Positions 15,701 through 24,667 of a stretch of DNA of 42,525 bases are shown one piece after another. The stretch is taken from assembly GCF_000219125.1 (NCBI RefSeq), contig NZ_AFGF01000074.1, forward strand, positions 1-42,525, in the 5' to 3' direction. The first letter of the stretch is position 1. Every line of letters begins with the position of its first letter. This DNA comes from Acetonema longum DSM 6540. GTDB taxonomy: Bacteria > Bacillota > Negativicutes > Sporomusales > Acetonemataceae. Made by a program: the position numbers and the translations under genes. Below the pieces are notes generated by a model. It saw only the letters and a program-made list of their open reading frames with translations, was not told the origin of the DNA and did not search any database.

Positions 15701-16405
15701 TTAGCCTCCGAGATAGGCCTTGCGTACTGCTTCGCTCTCGGACAGTTCTTTGGCTGTGCCGTACAGAGTGATGCGTCCGGTTTCCAATACATAGGCTTTG
15801 TGAGCGATAGACAGAGCCATGTTGGCGTTTTGTTCCACCAGCAGAATCGTGGTGCCTGTTTGGTTGATTTCCCGTATAATCGAGAAGATTTCTTTCACCA
15901 GCAGCGGAGCCAGGCCCATGGACGGTTCATCCAGAAGTAAGAGCCGCGGCCGGCTCATCAAGGCCCGCCCCATCGCCAGCATCTGCTGTTCACCGCCGCT
16001 CAGGGTTCCGGCTAATTGGCCGCGGCGCTCAGCCAGACGGGGGAATCGCCCGAAGACGTTTTCCATGTCCTTTTTGATTTCTTGCTTATCACTTCTAATA
16101 TAAGCCCCCAGCTCCAAATTTTCAAGTACGCTCATATTAGCAAATATTTTACGGCCTTCCGGCACCTGAGAGATGCCCATAGCCACAATCTTCTGAGCCG
16201 CTGCCTGGGCAATATTTTGGCCTTCAAACAGAAGCTGGCCGGTCCGGGGACGCAATAAACCGGAAATCGTGCGCAGGGTCGTGCTTTTGCCGGCGCCGTT
16301 GGCGCCAATTAAGGTGACAATCTCGCCTTCCTGCACATCGACGCTGATCCCCTTGAGAGCATGGATAGCGCCGTAATATACATTAATATTATCAATCGTT
16401 AGCAT
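15701..16405 (-). CDS. livF: Branched-chain amino acid ABC transporter ATPase LivF
   Basis: 234 residues with Walker A GANGAGKST (about 34-42), the signature LSGGEQQMLAMGRAL (about 134-148) and Walker B LLLLDEPSMGL. The length and the SIVENGRI-like C-terminus (KAYVLETGRITLYG) are typical of LivF. It energises uptake of leucine, isoleucine and valine with LivG. The gene shares one base with livG (ATG/TGA overlap at 16405), as is usual in liv operons. Confidence 0.95.
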   Translation of the reverse strand: MLTIDNINVYYGAIHALKGISVDVQEGEIVTLIGANGAGKSTTLRTISGLLRPRTGQLLFEGQNIAQAAAQKIVAMGISQVPEGRKIFANMSVLENLELGAYIRSDKQEIKKDMENVFGRFPRLAERRGQLAGTLSGGEQQMLAMGRALMSRPRLLLLDEPSMGLAPLLVKEIFSIIREINQTGTTILLVEQNANMALSIAHKAYVLETGRITLYGTAKELSESEAVRKAYLGG

Positions 16406-17172
16406 CAGTGTACCTCCTCTCCGAGGTAGGCTTCAATCACCCGCGGATTGTTTTTAATTTCAGCCGGCGTACCGTGAGCGATAATGCTGCCATAGTCCAG
16501 CACGTAAATCCGTTCGCATACTCCCATGACCAGACTCATATCATGCTCGATCAGCAGGATGGTTAAATCAAACTTTTCCCGGATCCAGCGGATCATGTCC
16601 ATGAGCTGATGGGTTTCCTGAGGATTCATGCCTGCCGCCGGCTCGTCTAAAAGCAGGAGTTTAGGCTGAGCCGCCAGGGCTCTGGCGATTTCCAGGCGCC
16701 GCTGCTCACCGTAAGGCAAGTTTTTGGCAATCTCGTCTTTTTTATCTTCCAGTTGAAAGATCTTTAAAAATTGAATGGCTTTTTGCCTAATCTCTTCTTC
16801 TTCTTTGTGATAACGGCCCATACGCAGTACGCTTTCCACCAGTCCGTATTTCACATGAAAATGGTAGGCAATTTTTACATTATCCAAAACAGAAAGATTG
16901 GCAAACAGCCGGATGTTCTGGAATGTCCGGGCTATGCCCCGCTGAGTGATCTGATAGGGTTTCAGCCCTACAACGCTTTTGCCGTCAAATTCGATCTCGC
17001 CGGAAGTTGGCTCATATACGCCGGTCAGCAGGTTGAACGCCGTGGTCTTGCCAGCCCCGTTGGGACCGATCAACCCCACCAGTTCGCCCGGCTGGATTTC
17101 CAGGCTAAAATTCGAAACCGCCCGCAGACCGCCAAACACCTTGGAAAGTTTAGTCGCCTTAAGCAATGTCAC
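16405..17172 (-). CDS. livG: Branched-chain amino acid ABC transporter ATPase LivG
   Basis: 255 residues with Walker A GPNGAGKTT (about 36-44), signature LPYGEQRRLEIARAL and Walker B LLLLDEPAAGMNPQE, plus the LivG-specific 'GIARTFQNIRLFANLSVLDNV' Q-loop. It pairs with LivF at the inner face of the membrane. It overlaps livM by 14 bp, indicating coupled translation. Confidence 0.95.
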   Translation of the reverse strand: MTLLKATKLSKVFGGLRAVSNFSLEIQPGELVGLIGPNGAGKTTAFNLLTGVYEPTSGEIEFDGKSVVGLKPYQITQRGIARTFQNIRLFANLSVLDNVKIAYHFHVKYGLVESVLRMGRYHKEEEEIRQKAIQFLKIFQLEDKKDEIAKNLPYGEQRRLEIARALAAQPKLLLLDEPAAGMNPQETHQLMDMIRWIREKFDLTILLIEHDMSLVMGVCERIYVLDYGSIIAHGTPAEIKNNPRVIEAYLGEEVH

Positions 17173-18118
17173 GACGTTCCCTCCCCTTCAGATGAAACAT
17201 TTTAAAACTGAGCTCCTTGCTGCCGAACAGCCCCTGGGGACGATACAGCATGAGGGCGATCAGCATCAGAGAATAAATAACCATCCGCCATTCGGGATAA
17301 TCCGCCAAAGCGGCGGAAATAAAGGTTAGGAGAACCGCGCCGGTGATGGACCCTGTCAGGCTGCCTAAGCCCCCCAGCACCACCATGGTCAGGTAATCAA
17401 AGGATTTCATAAAAGTGAACGAAGTCGGATGGATGATATAGAAATAGTGAGCAAACAACACGCCGGCCATACCGGCAAAGGAAGCTCCCAGGGTAAATGC
17501 CAGCACCTTATATTTGGTGGTATTCACACCCATAGCCTCGGCGGCGATTTCATTCTCCCGGATGGAAATACAGGCCCGGCCATGAGTGGAATTAATAAAG
17601 TTTTTAATAAAAAACAAAGTAAACAGCATCAGGAAGAATGCCCATGTGAAATCAGTGAAACGGTCGATGCCCATGAAGCCGGAAGCGCCGCCCACATAAG
17701 GAATATTCAAAATGGTAATCCGGATAATTTCTCCCAGTCCTAAGGTGGCGATGGCCAGATAGTCGCCGCTCAGACGCAGGGTCGGCAAACCGATTAGAAA
17801 GCCGAGAACGCCAGCCACCAGAGCCCCGACAATAATAGCCAGCAAAAAGGGGAGCTGCAGTTTCACGGTCAAAATCGCTCCCGCATATGCGCCTACCGCC
17901 ATAAAGCCGGCATGACCGATAGAGAACTGACCGGTAAAACCATTAATCAGGTTCAGACTGCTGGCCAGAATGATATTGATACAAATCAATACAATATTCA
18001 GAGTCCAAAAAGGTCCGATCACCTCAATGCTGATTAGACTCTGCACTACGGCATAAACCGCCAGCCCCAAAACCAGTAACAATAAATCTTTTTTCGTAAT
18101 CTCTTTCATGGCTGTCAC
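17159..18118 (-). CDS. livM: Branched-chain amino acid ABC transporter permease LivM
   Basis: 319 residues, mostly membrane segments. The permease signature NLINGFTGQFSIGHAGFMAVGAY (about 55-77) and the cytoplasmic loop SIRENEIAAEAMGVNTTKYK (about 181-200) are typical of LivM. It forms the channel with LivH. It sits between livH (ends at 18119, directly adjacent) and livG (14-bp overlap). Confidence 0.95.
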   Translation of the reverse strand: MTAMKEITKKDLLLLVLGLAVYAVVQSLISIEVIGPFWTLNIVLICINIILASSLNLINGFTGQFSIGHAGFMAVGAYAGAILTVKLQLPFLLAIIVGALVAGVLGFLIGLPTLRLSGDYLAIATLGLGEIIRITILNIPYVGGASGFMGIDRFTDFTWAFFLMLFTLFFIKNFINSTHGRACISIRENEIAAEAMGVNTTKYKVLAFTLGASFAGMAGVLFAHYFYIIHPTSFTFMKSFDYLTMVVLGGLGSLTGSITGAVLLTFISAALADYPEWRMVIYSLMLIALMLYRPQGLFGSKELSFKMFHLKGRERRDIA

Positions 18119-19015
18119 CTACACTTTCTCGCGTACGTTCTTGCCAAGCAAACCGGACGGTTTGAACAGCAGGATAATGATAAGGATCGCAAAGGCCGCT
18201 GCATCACGAAAGGTTGATGAAATAAAGCCGCTGACCATAGCCTCGATGACTCCTATGAGTATTCCGCCGAACATAGCGCCCGGAATCAGTCCGATACCGC
18301 CCAGCACGGCCGCGACGAACGCCTTCAGGCCAGGCATCATTCCCATCAGCGGATCAATGGAGTTATAGTAAACTCCCACCAGTACGCCGGCTGCCGCCGC
18401 CAGGCCGGAACCAACGGCAAAGGTAAAGGAAATAACCTTATCCACATCAATGCCCATCAGCCGGGCGGCATCGGTGTCATAGGACACAGCGCGCATGGCT
18501 TTGCCGATCATGGTATGCTGGACCACATAGGTCAAAAGCACCATCAAGGCAAGAGAAACCGTCAGAATGACGATCTGCTGACTGTTAACCACCAGTTCGC
18601 CGATATGATAGACTTGAGTTTGGATGAGAGGCGGAAAAGTCTTCGGCTGCGGCGATACGATCAGCATTCCGCCATACTCCAGCAACAGGGAAACTCCGAT
18701 AGCGGTAATCAGCACGGCGGTTTTGGGGGCGCTTCGCAAAGGCCGGTAAGCCGCCCTTTCAATCACCATGCCCAAAACAGCCGCGCCAGCCATAGAAAGA
18801 ATGAGAGCCGGGAAAAATGACAGATTTAAGCTGGTGGTCGCAAAAAACGCAATATAAGCGCCGACCATGTAGATATCGCCATGGGCGAAATTAATTAAGC
18901 GGATGATACCGTACACCATTGTGTAGCCCAGGGCGATCAGAGCATAAATACTGCCGAGGGAAAGGCCGTTGATCAACTGCTGACCGAACTGCTGGGCAAA
19001 TGAAGAAAAATCCAT
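18119..19015 (-). CDS. livH: Branched-chain amino acid ABC transporter permease LivH
   Basis: 298 residues when started at ATG 19015 (MDFSSFAQQFGQQLINGLSLGS), where AGGAGGGG stands 5 nt upstream. A longer frame back to 19240 covers an attenuator leader and was rejected. Motifs GLSLGSIYALIALGYTMVYGIIRLINFAHG and SYDTDAARLMGIDVDKVI are those of LivH. It is the first gene of the livHMGF unit read from the promoter at 19262-19290. Confidence 0.94.
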   Translation of the reverse strand: MDFSSFAQQFGQQLINGLSLGSIYALIALGYTMVYGIIRLINFAHGDIYMVGAYIAFFATTSLNLSFFPALILSMAGAAVLGMVIERAAYRPLRSAPKTAVLITAIGVSLLLEYGGMLIVSPQPKTFPPLIQTQVYHIGELVVNSQQIVILTVSLALMVLLTYVVQHTMIGKAMRAVSYDTDAARLMGIDVDKVISFTFAVGSGLAAAAGVLVGVYYNSIDPLMGMMPGLKAFVAAVLGGIGLIPGAMFGGILIGVIEAMVSGFISSTFRDAAAFAILIIILLFKPSGLLGKNVREKV

Positions 19016-19130
19016 GCTGCCCCTCCTTTTTTTTGCTGCAATTAAATTCTGAAACAAGCAATGAACCGACACCGTCTTTAGAGGCGGAAATATTGACGCG
19101 CGGCTGAAGCCCGTGCCACAGCCGGCAATG

Positions 19131-19255
19131 AAAAAAAAGAGACTGTGCCGGGTTGTTTCTGGCGCCAGTCTCCGCAGATTCTGGAGACTTTCTGACACAG
19201 ACGTACTCATCCGGACAGCTTTGTCCACTGAATGCGACATGTTTTGCTTGTCGAT
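19131..19255 (-). promoter_or_regulatory. Attenuator-like leader of livHMGF
   Basis: Within the 240-nt leader, AGTCTCC (19183-19189) can pair with GGAGACT (19167-19173), forming one hairpin. Alternatively GAGACTG (19166-19172) pairs with CAGTCTC (19139-19145) to make a terminator followed by eight T (19131-19138). The two structures exclude each other, the hallmark of attenuation. No T-box AGGGTGG.ACCGCG string, no SD-led leader peptide and no known aptamer was recognised, so the effector is unknown. Two short hairpins precede it (CGACA/TGTCG and GGACA/TGTCC). Confidence 0.65.
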
Positions 19256-19261
19256 GTGTAT

Positions 19262-19290
19262 ATTATAAGCGTGCTATATATAAGTGTCAA
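19262..19290 (-). promoter_or_regulatory. Consensus sigma-A promoter for livHMGF
   Basis: TTGACA (19285-19290) and TATAAT (19262-19267) are both perfect and separated by exactly 17 bases. Transcription would start near 19255, leaving a long leader before livH. The binding-protein gene livK has its own promoter and terminator. Confidence 0.85.
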
Positions 19291-19360
19291 GATACAAATC
19301 TATGGAATGCACGATTGCTGTCCTCGGGCAAAATACAATTGTTTTTAATCGATATTGGGT

Positions 19361-19392
19361 TAAAAAAGGGGATAAAGCCTTCGCCTTATCCC
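19361..19392 (-). terminator. Terminator of livK
   Basis: GGGATAA (19369-19375) pairs with TTATCCC (19386-19392), with a short inner pairing, and is followed on the minus strand by C then six T. It separates the binding-protein transcript from the permease/ATPase operon, allowing different levels. Confidence 0.8.
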
Positions 19393-19427
19393 GTGCTGAT
19401 AATTTGTATCTTACTGCAATATATGGA

Positions 19428-20594
19428 TTAAGGATTGACTTTTTCCTTAAAGGTTTGCTTGCCTTCTTTCATTTCGATTACAATAGCGCTTTTAACCGGA
19501 TCATGGTAATCATTCAGGGTGATGTTACCGGAAACAACCTGCAAGTTCTGAATTTGGGCCAAAGCGTCTTTAATTTTGCCGGACTCGGTGCTGTTAGCGC
19601 GTTTTATTGCATCAGCCAGCATGAGAGCCGCGTCGTACCCCAGAGCCGCCAGAGCGTCAGGTACTTGGTTGTACTCTTTTTTATAGGATTCCACGAATTT
19701 CACGACCCGGGGATCTTTGTCTTCCGGTGAATAGTGATTGCTGAAGAAACCGTTATTCAGAGCTTCCGGTCCAGCGATTTCCACCAGTTTCGGGGAATCC
19801 CAGCCGTCGCCGCCCAGCAGCGGTTTGGTATAGCCCAGTTCACGGGCCTGTTTTACGATTTTGCCGGCTTCTTCATAGTAGCCGGGCACAAAGATTACGT
19901 CCGGATTGCTTGCTTTCATCTTGGTCAGAGTGGCTTTAAAGTCCTGGTCTTTTTGCAGGTAGGCTTCTTTGGCTACGATCTTGCCGCCATTTTGCACAAA
20001 GGCTTCTTCAAAGAACTGAGCCAGGCCCTTGGCATAGTCCGAGCTGTTGTCGATATAGACGGCAGCCGTCTTCGCGCCCAGGGACTTGAATGCAAAGTTA
20101 GCCATTACAGTACCTTGGAACGGATCGATAAAACAAGCGCGGAAGGCATATTCCTTTACCTTGCCGCTGTCATCCACCGTGACCTTCGGGTTGGTAGAGG
20201 TCGGGGTGATAAAAGGAACCTTGTTGTCATGGGCCACTTGAGATCCGGCCAGGGTGTTGGAGCTGGCGACCGCGCCTAATACGGCGACCACTTTGTCCTG
20301 AGCGACCAATTTGGTCATGGCGCTGGTGGCCTCAGAAGGCTCGGATTTGTTGTCAGCCACGACTAATGTCAGCTGTTTGCCAATCACCCCGCCGGTAGCG
20401 TTGATTTCTTTAAAGGCCAGTTTGATACCGTTAACGGAAGATTGACCGAAGGTAGCGATACCGCCGGTCATTTCGAAGTTGGCGCCGACTTTGATTTCCT
20501 TGGAATCCGCCTGGGAGCCGCCGCAGCCAGTCAGGGCGAAAAGCATCATCCCGGTCATCAGTGCGCTCAGAGTCAAAGTCCATTTTTTTGACAC
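19428..20594 (-). CDS. livK: Branched-chain amino acid ABC transporter substrate-binding lipoprotein
   Basis: 388 residues started at GTG 20594 (SD GAGGAGG). A lipoprotein signal with lipobox LTGC (residues 21-24) is followed by the periplasmic-binding fold seen in LivJ/LivK: IKVGANFEMTGGIATFGQSSVNG, the LVVADNKSEPSEATSAM strand and the AALGYDAALMLADAIKRAN C-terminal motif. It captures Leu/Ile/Val or a related amino acid outside the membrane. It is transcribed alone between its own promoter and terminator, as expected for the most abundant subunit. Confidence 0.93.
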   Translation of the reverse strand: MSKKWTLTLSALMTGMMLFALTGCGGSQADSKEIKVGANFEMTGGIATFGQSSVNGIKLAFKEINATGGVIGKQLTLVVADNKSEPSEATSAMTKLVAQDKVVAVLGAVASSNTLAGSQVAHDNKVPFITPTSTNPKVTVDDSGKVKEYAFRACFIDPFQGTVMANFAFKSLGAKTAAVYIDNSSDYAKGLAQFFEEAFVQNGGKIVAKEAYLQKDQDFKATLTKMKASNPDVIFVPGYYEEAGKIVKQARELGYTKPLLGGDGWDSPKLVEIAGPEALNNGFFSNHYSPEDKDPRVVKFVESYKKEYNQVPDALAALGYDAALMLADAIKRANSTESGKIKDALAQIQNLQVVSGNITLNDYHDPVKSAIVIEMKEGKQTFKEKVNP

Positions 20595-20659
20595 AATAAA
20601 TTCCTCCTCTGCCTTTCAAAAAATCAAACACCGGTAAGGATTTAGGAACTATGGATATC

Positions 20660-20688
20660 ATTATGAATCATCCCACTGTGCCTGTCAA
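20660..20688 (-). promoter_or_regulatory. Sigma-A promoter of livK
   Basis: TTGACA (20683-20688) and CATAAT (20660-20665) with 17-base spacing on the minus strand, about 65 bp before the livK start. An inverted repeat AATACAC-TTTT-GTGTATT (about 20727-20744) lies just upstream and could be the end of the glutamate synthase transcript or an operator. Confidence 0.78.
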
Positions 20689-20785
20689 GAGGAAAACGCA
20701 ATTTATTGTATACACTGTCTTTCTCGAATACACTTTTGTGTATTAACATTTGTCTATCTCGCCTTTATACCTGATTCCGGGAAAC

Positions 20786-21883
20786 TTATTCACTGTTAAC
20801 ACGCATTTCCCATACTTTTCGCGGACAAACCCCGCTGCAGACGCCACAGCCGATGCAACGCCCCCCGGAAGCCTCATAGCGGTGCTGTCCGTTTTCTTCT
20901 GAGCGGATGACAGCGTGTTCCGGGCATAGCTTGAGGCAGAGCTTACAGTCACTGCAGGCAGATTTCCCGGCACTGCCGTCCCGGCTGTCCTGCCAAACCG
21001 GCACCCTCTGCCGGCAGGTCCCGGTGGCCACCAGTCCCGCCACCTGCCCATCATCGCTGCAAACATCACTGAACAGACCGCCGCTGATCCAATGGTCGCG
21101 GCGAAACGCCGGAATGTTGATATTGGCCTTTTTCGGGCGGTCTTCGTACGTTAAGGGGATCACTTTCCGCCATTCCGCCCAGTCAGTTAAGGCCGCCCTT
21201 AGTTCCGGTCTGCCGATGGACTGGAGGAAATCATCCATGCGGCTTGCCAGATAGGCAATATCCTCGGGCTCTAAGGAAGCGGTCTTGACATCTTTGGGAG
21301 AAATGCCGCCGGCCTGGCCGCGAAAATAAAGCTTGCCGCCCACCATACCGACACAGGACCGGTCGCCCAGCACTGATTCCTCCGGCTGACAGCCATAGCC
21401 GCAGACCACAGCAATACCGCCGGACATAAATTCATAGGAAAAGCTGCCGACGCTTTTCAGAACCCAAAATTCCGGCGGCGCTTCCAGCGGATCGTGTTTC
21501 ATCAAAGAGCCGGAACGGGCTCCGGCCCGGCCGCCGATATAAATTGTGCCGCCGGCGGCGCAATGGGCGGTTGTGTCGCCGCCATCCCCCCTGACCACAA
21601 TTTTGCCGCCGGCATTCAGCCAGCCCACATCAGCCGCCGCCGCCCCTTCCACGATAACCTCGGTGCCGGGAAGACACATAGACCCCACCCGCTGGCCAGG
21701 GTTCTTCACCGTGAAGGTTAACTGTTTCCCCTCCGGATGCCACAAGGGGCCCCCGATATCATGCTGCCCGGACGCTTCAATAAAAAACTCGCTCTCGCCC
21801 CGGCTGACAGCCGCGTCAATCCGCTGCAGCAGTTCCTGGGTGGACATCCGGTTATTGCCGTCTATCGTCTGAATGGTGATCAT
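20786..21883 (-). CDS. Glutamate synthase GXGXG-domain subunit with C-terminal ferredoxin domain
   Basis: 365 residues. The N-terminal two thirds is the GltB C-terminal beta-helix domain (repeats such as GGKIVVRGDGGDTTAH and GGTIYIGGRAGARSG). The C-terminus (from about residue 310) has two 4Fe-4S motifs, CSDCKLCLKLCP and CIGCGVCSGVCP. This is the third piece of a split glutamate synthase, like archaeal-type enzymes where the domains of GltB are separate genes. The extra ferredoxin domain suggests electrons come from ferredoxin. Last gene of its operon, 14 bp after the FMN subunit. Confidence 0.86.
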   Translation of the reverse strand: MITIQTIDGNNRMSTQELLQRIDAAVSRGESEFFIEASGQHDIGGPLWHPEGKQLTFTVKNPGQRVGSMCLPGTEVIVEGAAAADVGWLNAGGKIVVRGDGGDTTAHCAAGGTIYIGGRAGARSGSLMKHDPLEAPPEFWVLKSVGSFSYEFMSGGIAVVCGYGCQPEESVLGDRSCVGMVGGKLYFRGQAGGISPKDVKTASLEPEDIAYLASRMDDFLQSIGRPELRAALTDWAEWRKVIPLTYEDRPKKANINIPAFRRDHWISGGLFSDVCSDDGQVAGLVATGTCRQRVPVWQDSRDGSAGKSACSDCKLCLKLCPEHAVIRSEENGQHRYEASGGRCIGCGVCSGVCPRKVWEMRVNSE

Positions 21884-21897
21884 CTTTCAGCCCTCCT

Positions 21898-23520
21898 CTA
21901 ACAAGCATATTGGATAGCCAGCTTGTCGGCAACATCCTTATCCAGGCTGATCAACGCGTCGGAACGGCCTACCGGCAGCGAACTGTTGCCGATAGGAGCC
22001 ATCAGCTTGCGCAGTTCATAATCCAGGGCCAGCATGTAGTCAACGATATTGGCGGCGGCCCGGTCCACGTCCAGCCGTTTGACCAGCCGGGGGTCCTGGG
22101 TGCAGATGCCGGTGGGGCACTTACCGGTGTTACAGGCGTTGCAGCGTCCTTGTTCATTGCCGATACAGCCCATCAGCTGAATCAGGATGCGGGAAATAAA
22201 GACTCCATTGGCGCCCAGGCAGATCATTTTAAAGGCATCTGCCGCCGCATTGCCGGTCAGGCCGAGGCCGCCCCCCGCCCAGAGAGGAATCTGGCCCTGA
22301 CGGCCCTGTTTGACCGCTGCCAGGTAGCACTCCCGTGTCTTGGAGATCACCGGATGGCCGGTGTGGTCCATGGACACCTCATTGGCCGCGCCGGTTCCGC
22401 CATGGATTCCGTCCAGGAGAAATCCGCCGCAGATCCGGTAAGGGTCCCGCAACAGGTTGTTGTACACCGAAACCGATGTGGCGGACGCGGCGCATTTGAT
22501 GGCTACCGGCACCCGGAATTTAAAGGCGGCATTCATGGACAGGAACATTTTTTGCACGGATTCTTCGATAGAATAGAGTCCCTGATGATTGGGGGGCGAC
22601 AGCAGGTCTGCCTTGGGCACGCCCCGGATGGCCTGAATGTGTTCGGCCACCTTGGCCGCCGGCAAAAGCCCTCCGTCCCCCGGCTTGGCCCCCTGTCCGA
22701 TTTTGATCAGGATTCCGGCCGGATCGGCTTTCATCCGGGGAATGGCCTGAATGATCCGGTTCCAGCCAAAGTGCCCGGAGGCGATTTGAAGGATCATGTA
22801 CTTCAGCTGCTCCGAACCCAGCAGTTTCTGGGGCATGCCCCCTTCCCCCGAGGACATCCGGACCGGCATATGATGCTTTTCATTTAAATAGGCCACGGCC
22901 AGGGCCAGAGCTTCCCACGCTCTGGCTGACAGAGCGCCGATGGACATGTCGCCGAATATGACAGGGTAAATCCAGTTCACCGGCGGCGTCTGCCCCTCTG
23001 CCTGCAAAGAATGGCCGTCATTTTTAAACGGCAGTTCATGCGGCGGCAAAATGCGGCCGAATGGCGCCAGGATATCGAAGGTATGGCGTTCGGCGTCCAG
23101 GGATGGATCGGTCATTTGCGAAATCCTTCCGACCACGATTTTATCCAGGGTTCTATCCTGGTGCAGGTTATCCCGGCCGCCCCGTTTAATCGGGCTGCCG
23201 CCGGCCCGGGCCAGAAGATTCTGGCGGGAATAGGGGTTCTTCACCGGCCGGATGGCCTGGTTGGGACAAACCTTTTCACACATGCCGCAGCCCACACAGG
23301 CTTCGGTCAGGCTGTTTTTCTGACGAATGGCCGGCATTATGCGGTAAGCCGGCTGATTCTCTGTGGGCAGCCCCACCAGCCGCTTTTCCATGACGGCTTC
23401 AATCGCCCGGAAGCTGCAGGCAGCCAGGCAGCGGCCGCACAGGGTACAGCGGTCATGCTGATATTGTATTTGCCAGGAAAGATCATTGGCCGTTACGTCT
23501 TGCGTTTTTACTGCTTCCAT
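21898..23520 (-). CDS. Glutamate synthase FMN-domain subunit with N-terminal ferredoxin domain
   Basis: 540 residues. Two 4Fe-4S motifs occur near the start (CTLCGRCLAACSFRA at about 26-40 and CVGCGMCEKVCPNQA at about 75-89). The rest is the glutamate synthase FMN barrel (ILIKIGQGAKPGDGG, LLDGIHGGTGAA, WAGGGLGLTGNAAADAFK) with the 3Fe-4S cysteines RCNACNTGKCPTGIC. It forms glutamate from 2-oxoglutarate and ammonia passed from the amidotransferase subunit. No NADPH-binding GltD gene is adjacent. It overlaps the amidotransferase gene by 13 bp. Confidence 0.9.
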   Translation of the reverse strand: MEAVKTQDVTANDLSWQIQYQHDRCTLCGRCLAACSFRAIEAVMEKRLVGLPTENQPAYRIMPAIRQKNSLTEACVGCGMCEKVCPNQAIRPVKNPYSRQNLLARAGGSPIKRGGRDNLHQDRTLDKIVVGRISQMTDPSLDAERHTFDILAPFGRILPPHELPFKNDGHSLQAEGQTPPVNWIYPVIFGDMSIGALSARAWEALALAVAYLNEKHHMPVRMSSGEGGMPQKLLGSEQLKYMILQIASGHFGWNRIIQAIPRMKADPAGILIKIGQGAKPGDGGLLPAAKVAEHIQAIRGVPKADLLSPPNHQGLYSIEESVQKMFLSMNAAFKFRVPVAIKCAASATSVSVYNNLLRDPYRICGGFLLDGIHGGTGAANEVSMDHTGHPVISKTRECYLAAVKQGRQGQIPLWAGGGLGLTGNAAADAFKMICLGANGVFISRILIQLMGCIGNEQGRCNACNTGKCPTGICTQDPRLVKRLDVDRAAANIVDYMLALDYELRKLMAPIGNSSLPVGRSDALISLDKDVADKLAIQYAC

Positions 23521-24614
23521 CGCTCTACCTCCAATTCCGGGGTAATGACCACAACTTCCCGTTCGCCGGGGTAGATATCCCGGGACTCATCCCGATGGGG
23601 CAAAATAGCCTGGAGGCCGCAGACCTCAGAGGCAATGGCCATGGTAGTCTCATCACCGCCTATGACCACCGGCCGCAGTTTTTTCGAGTCACAGCAGGTC
23701 ATGATACGGCTGTCAGGCAGCATGGCAATGATGGTATTGGGTCCGTTGATCTCCAGATGCCCCAGAGATTGACGAATCAGGTCCAATTCCCGCCGGTCGC
23801 TGCGCTGCTGGATTTCCTCAAAAGGCAGAGGGGTGATGACATGTTTATAGTAGGAAATAGGCCATTTCAGTTCATGCAGCACATAGTGCAGGGTATACAA
23901 AAAATTCTGGGAGTCAGACTCAAAGCCGGTATAACCCCGGTGCAAAGACAGCTGAAACTCTTTATTCCGGGTGTAAAATGTGTTCTCCCCGTTGGCGCAG
24001 AGGGTGTATCCCTGCAAAAAGAACGGATGGGCGGCATAACGGACAATATCGTAATTGGTATTTTGCCTGCACTGGGTGACGATATTTTTTGCCATTAACG
24101 CACCGTTGTCATCCCAGAGGCGAAAATAGACGGCAATATCTTTGGGGTCGCCGATTTCTTTTAAAGTCAGGACGTCCGGCCAGAAGGAAAAAACATAGCC
24201 GCTGTCGTTTTCCGATAATAACCGCCGCAGCTCCAGCCGGGTATCCAGCAGCAGTTCTTCTTTCTCCGGCCGGCTCCGGTCACGAAAATATTCCGGATAA
24301 TCATAGGCCCGGAATACATAGTGAGGCATAGCTTTGATATCCAGTCCGGCCACCCGGTTCACCCGGGGGATATACTCCTTCACCGGCATGAAGCCGCTGG
24401 CGTCCATGAAATCCTTCACCAGTTTCAGGCCGTTTTGGGTACAGGCCAGGGACAAAAGCGGCTGTTCCTTATAGCCGGCAAATACCCCGTCCAGGTCCTG
24501 CATCACCATGGCAAACCCGGAATTGTCGTGCCCTTCCTGCTGCGGCAGCATCAAACGCAACGCCCGGGAGGGATGAAACGGCACTTTGGATTTAATCGCA
24601 CCGATTCTACACAT
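23508..24614 (-). CDS. Glutamate synthase glutamine amidotransferase subunit
   Basis: 368 residues. Met is followed directly by Cys (MCRIGAIKSK), the nucleophile of class II (Ntn) amidotransferases, and the motif GHDNSGFAMVMQDL gives the usual G-H-D/R-G-H/SG set. It releases ammonia from glutamine. With the next two genes it makes a three-subunit glutamate synthase. It is the first gene after the ykkC-class riboswitch, with SD GGGGTG before ATG 24614. Confidence 0.88.
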   Translation of the reverse strand: MCRIGAIKSKVPFHPSRALRLMLPQQEGHDNSGFAMVMQDLDGVFAGYKEQPLLSLACTQNGLKLVKDFMDASGFMPVKEYIPRVNRVAGLDIKAMPHYVFRAYDYPEYFRDRSRPEKEELLLDTRLELRRLLSENDSGYVFSFWPDVLTLKEIGDPKDIAVYFRLWDDNGALMAKNIVTQCRQNTNYDIVRYAAHPFFLQGYTLCANGENTFYTRNKEFQLSLHRGYTGFESDSQNFLYTLHYVLHELKWPISYYKHVITPLPFEEIQQRSDRRELDLIRQSLGHLEINGPNTIIAMLPDSRIMTCCDSKKLRPVVIGGDETTMAIASEVCGLQAILPHRDESRDIYPGEREVVVITPELEVERWKQ

Positions 24615-24667
24615 CGTTGTGTCACCCCTATCATTAAAATCTGAATAAGTACCGTAAACGCCAAAAT

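Noticed and set aside
18437-18445. Single DnaA-box-like TTATCCACA inside livH
   Set aside because: Isolated within a coding region with no neighbours; expected by chance.
19016-19240. In-frame N-terminal extension of LivH starting at ATG 19240
   Set aside because: There is no ribosome-binding site, the stretch covers the attenuator with its T8 run, and LivH proteins begin near MDFSS with a strong SD at 19015.
21910-22887. 325-codon open frame on the plus strand
   Set aside because: Antisense to the well-supported glutamate synthase FMN subunit, with no recognised motif; typical shadow of a GC-rich gene.
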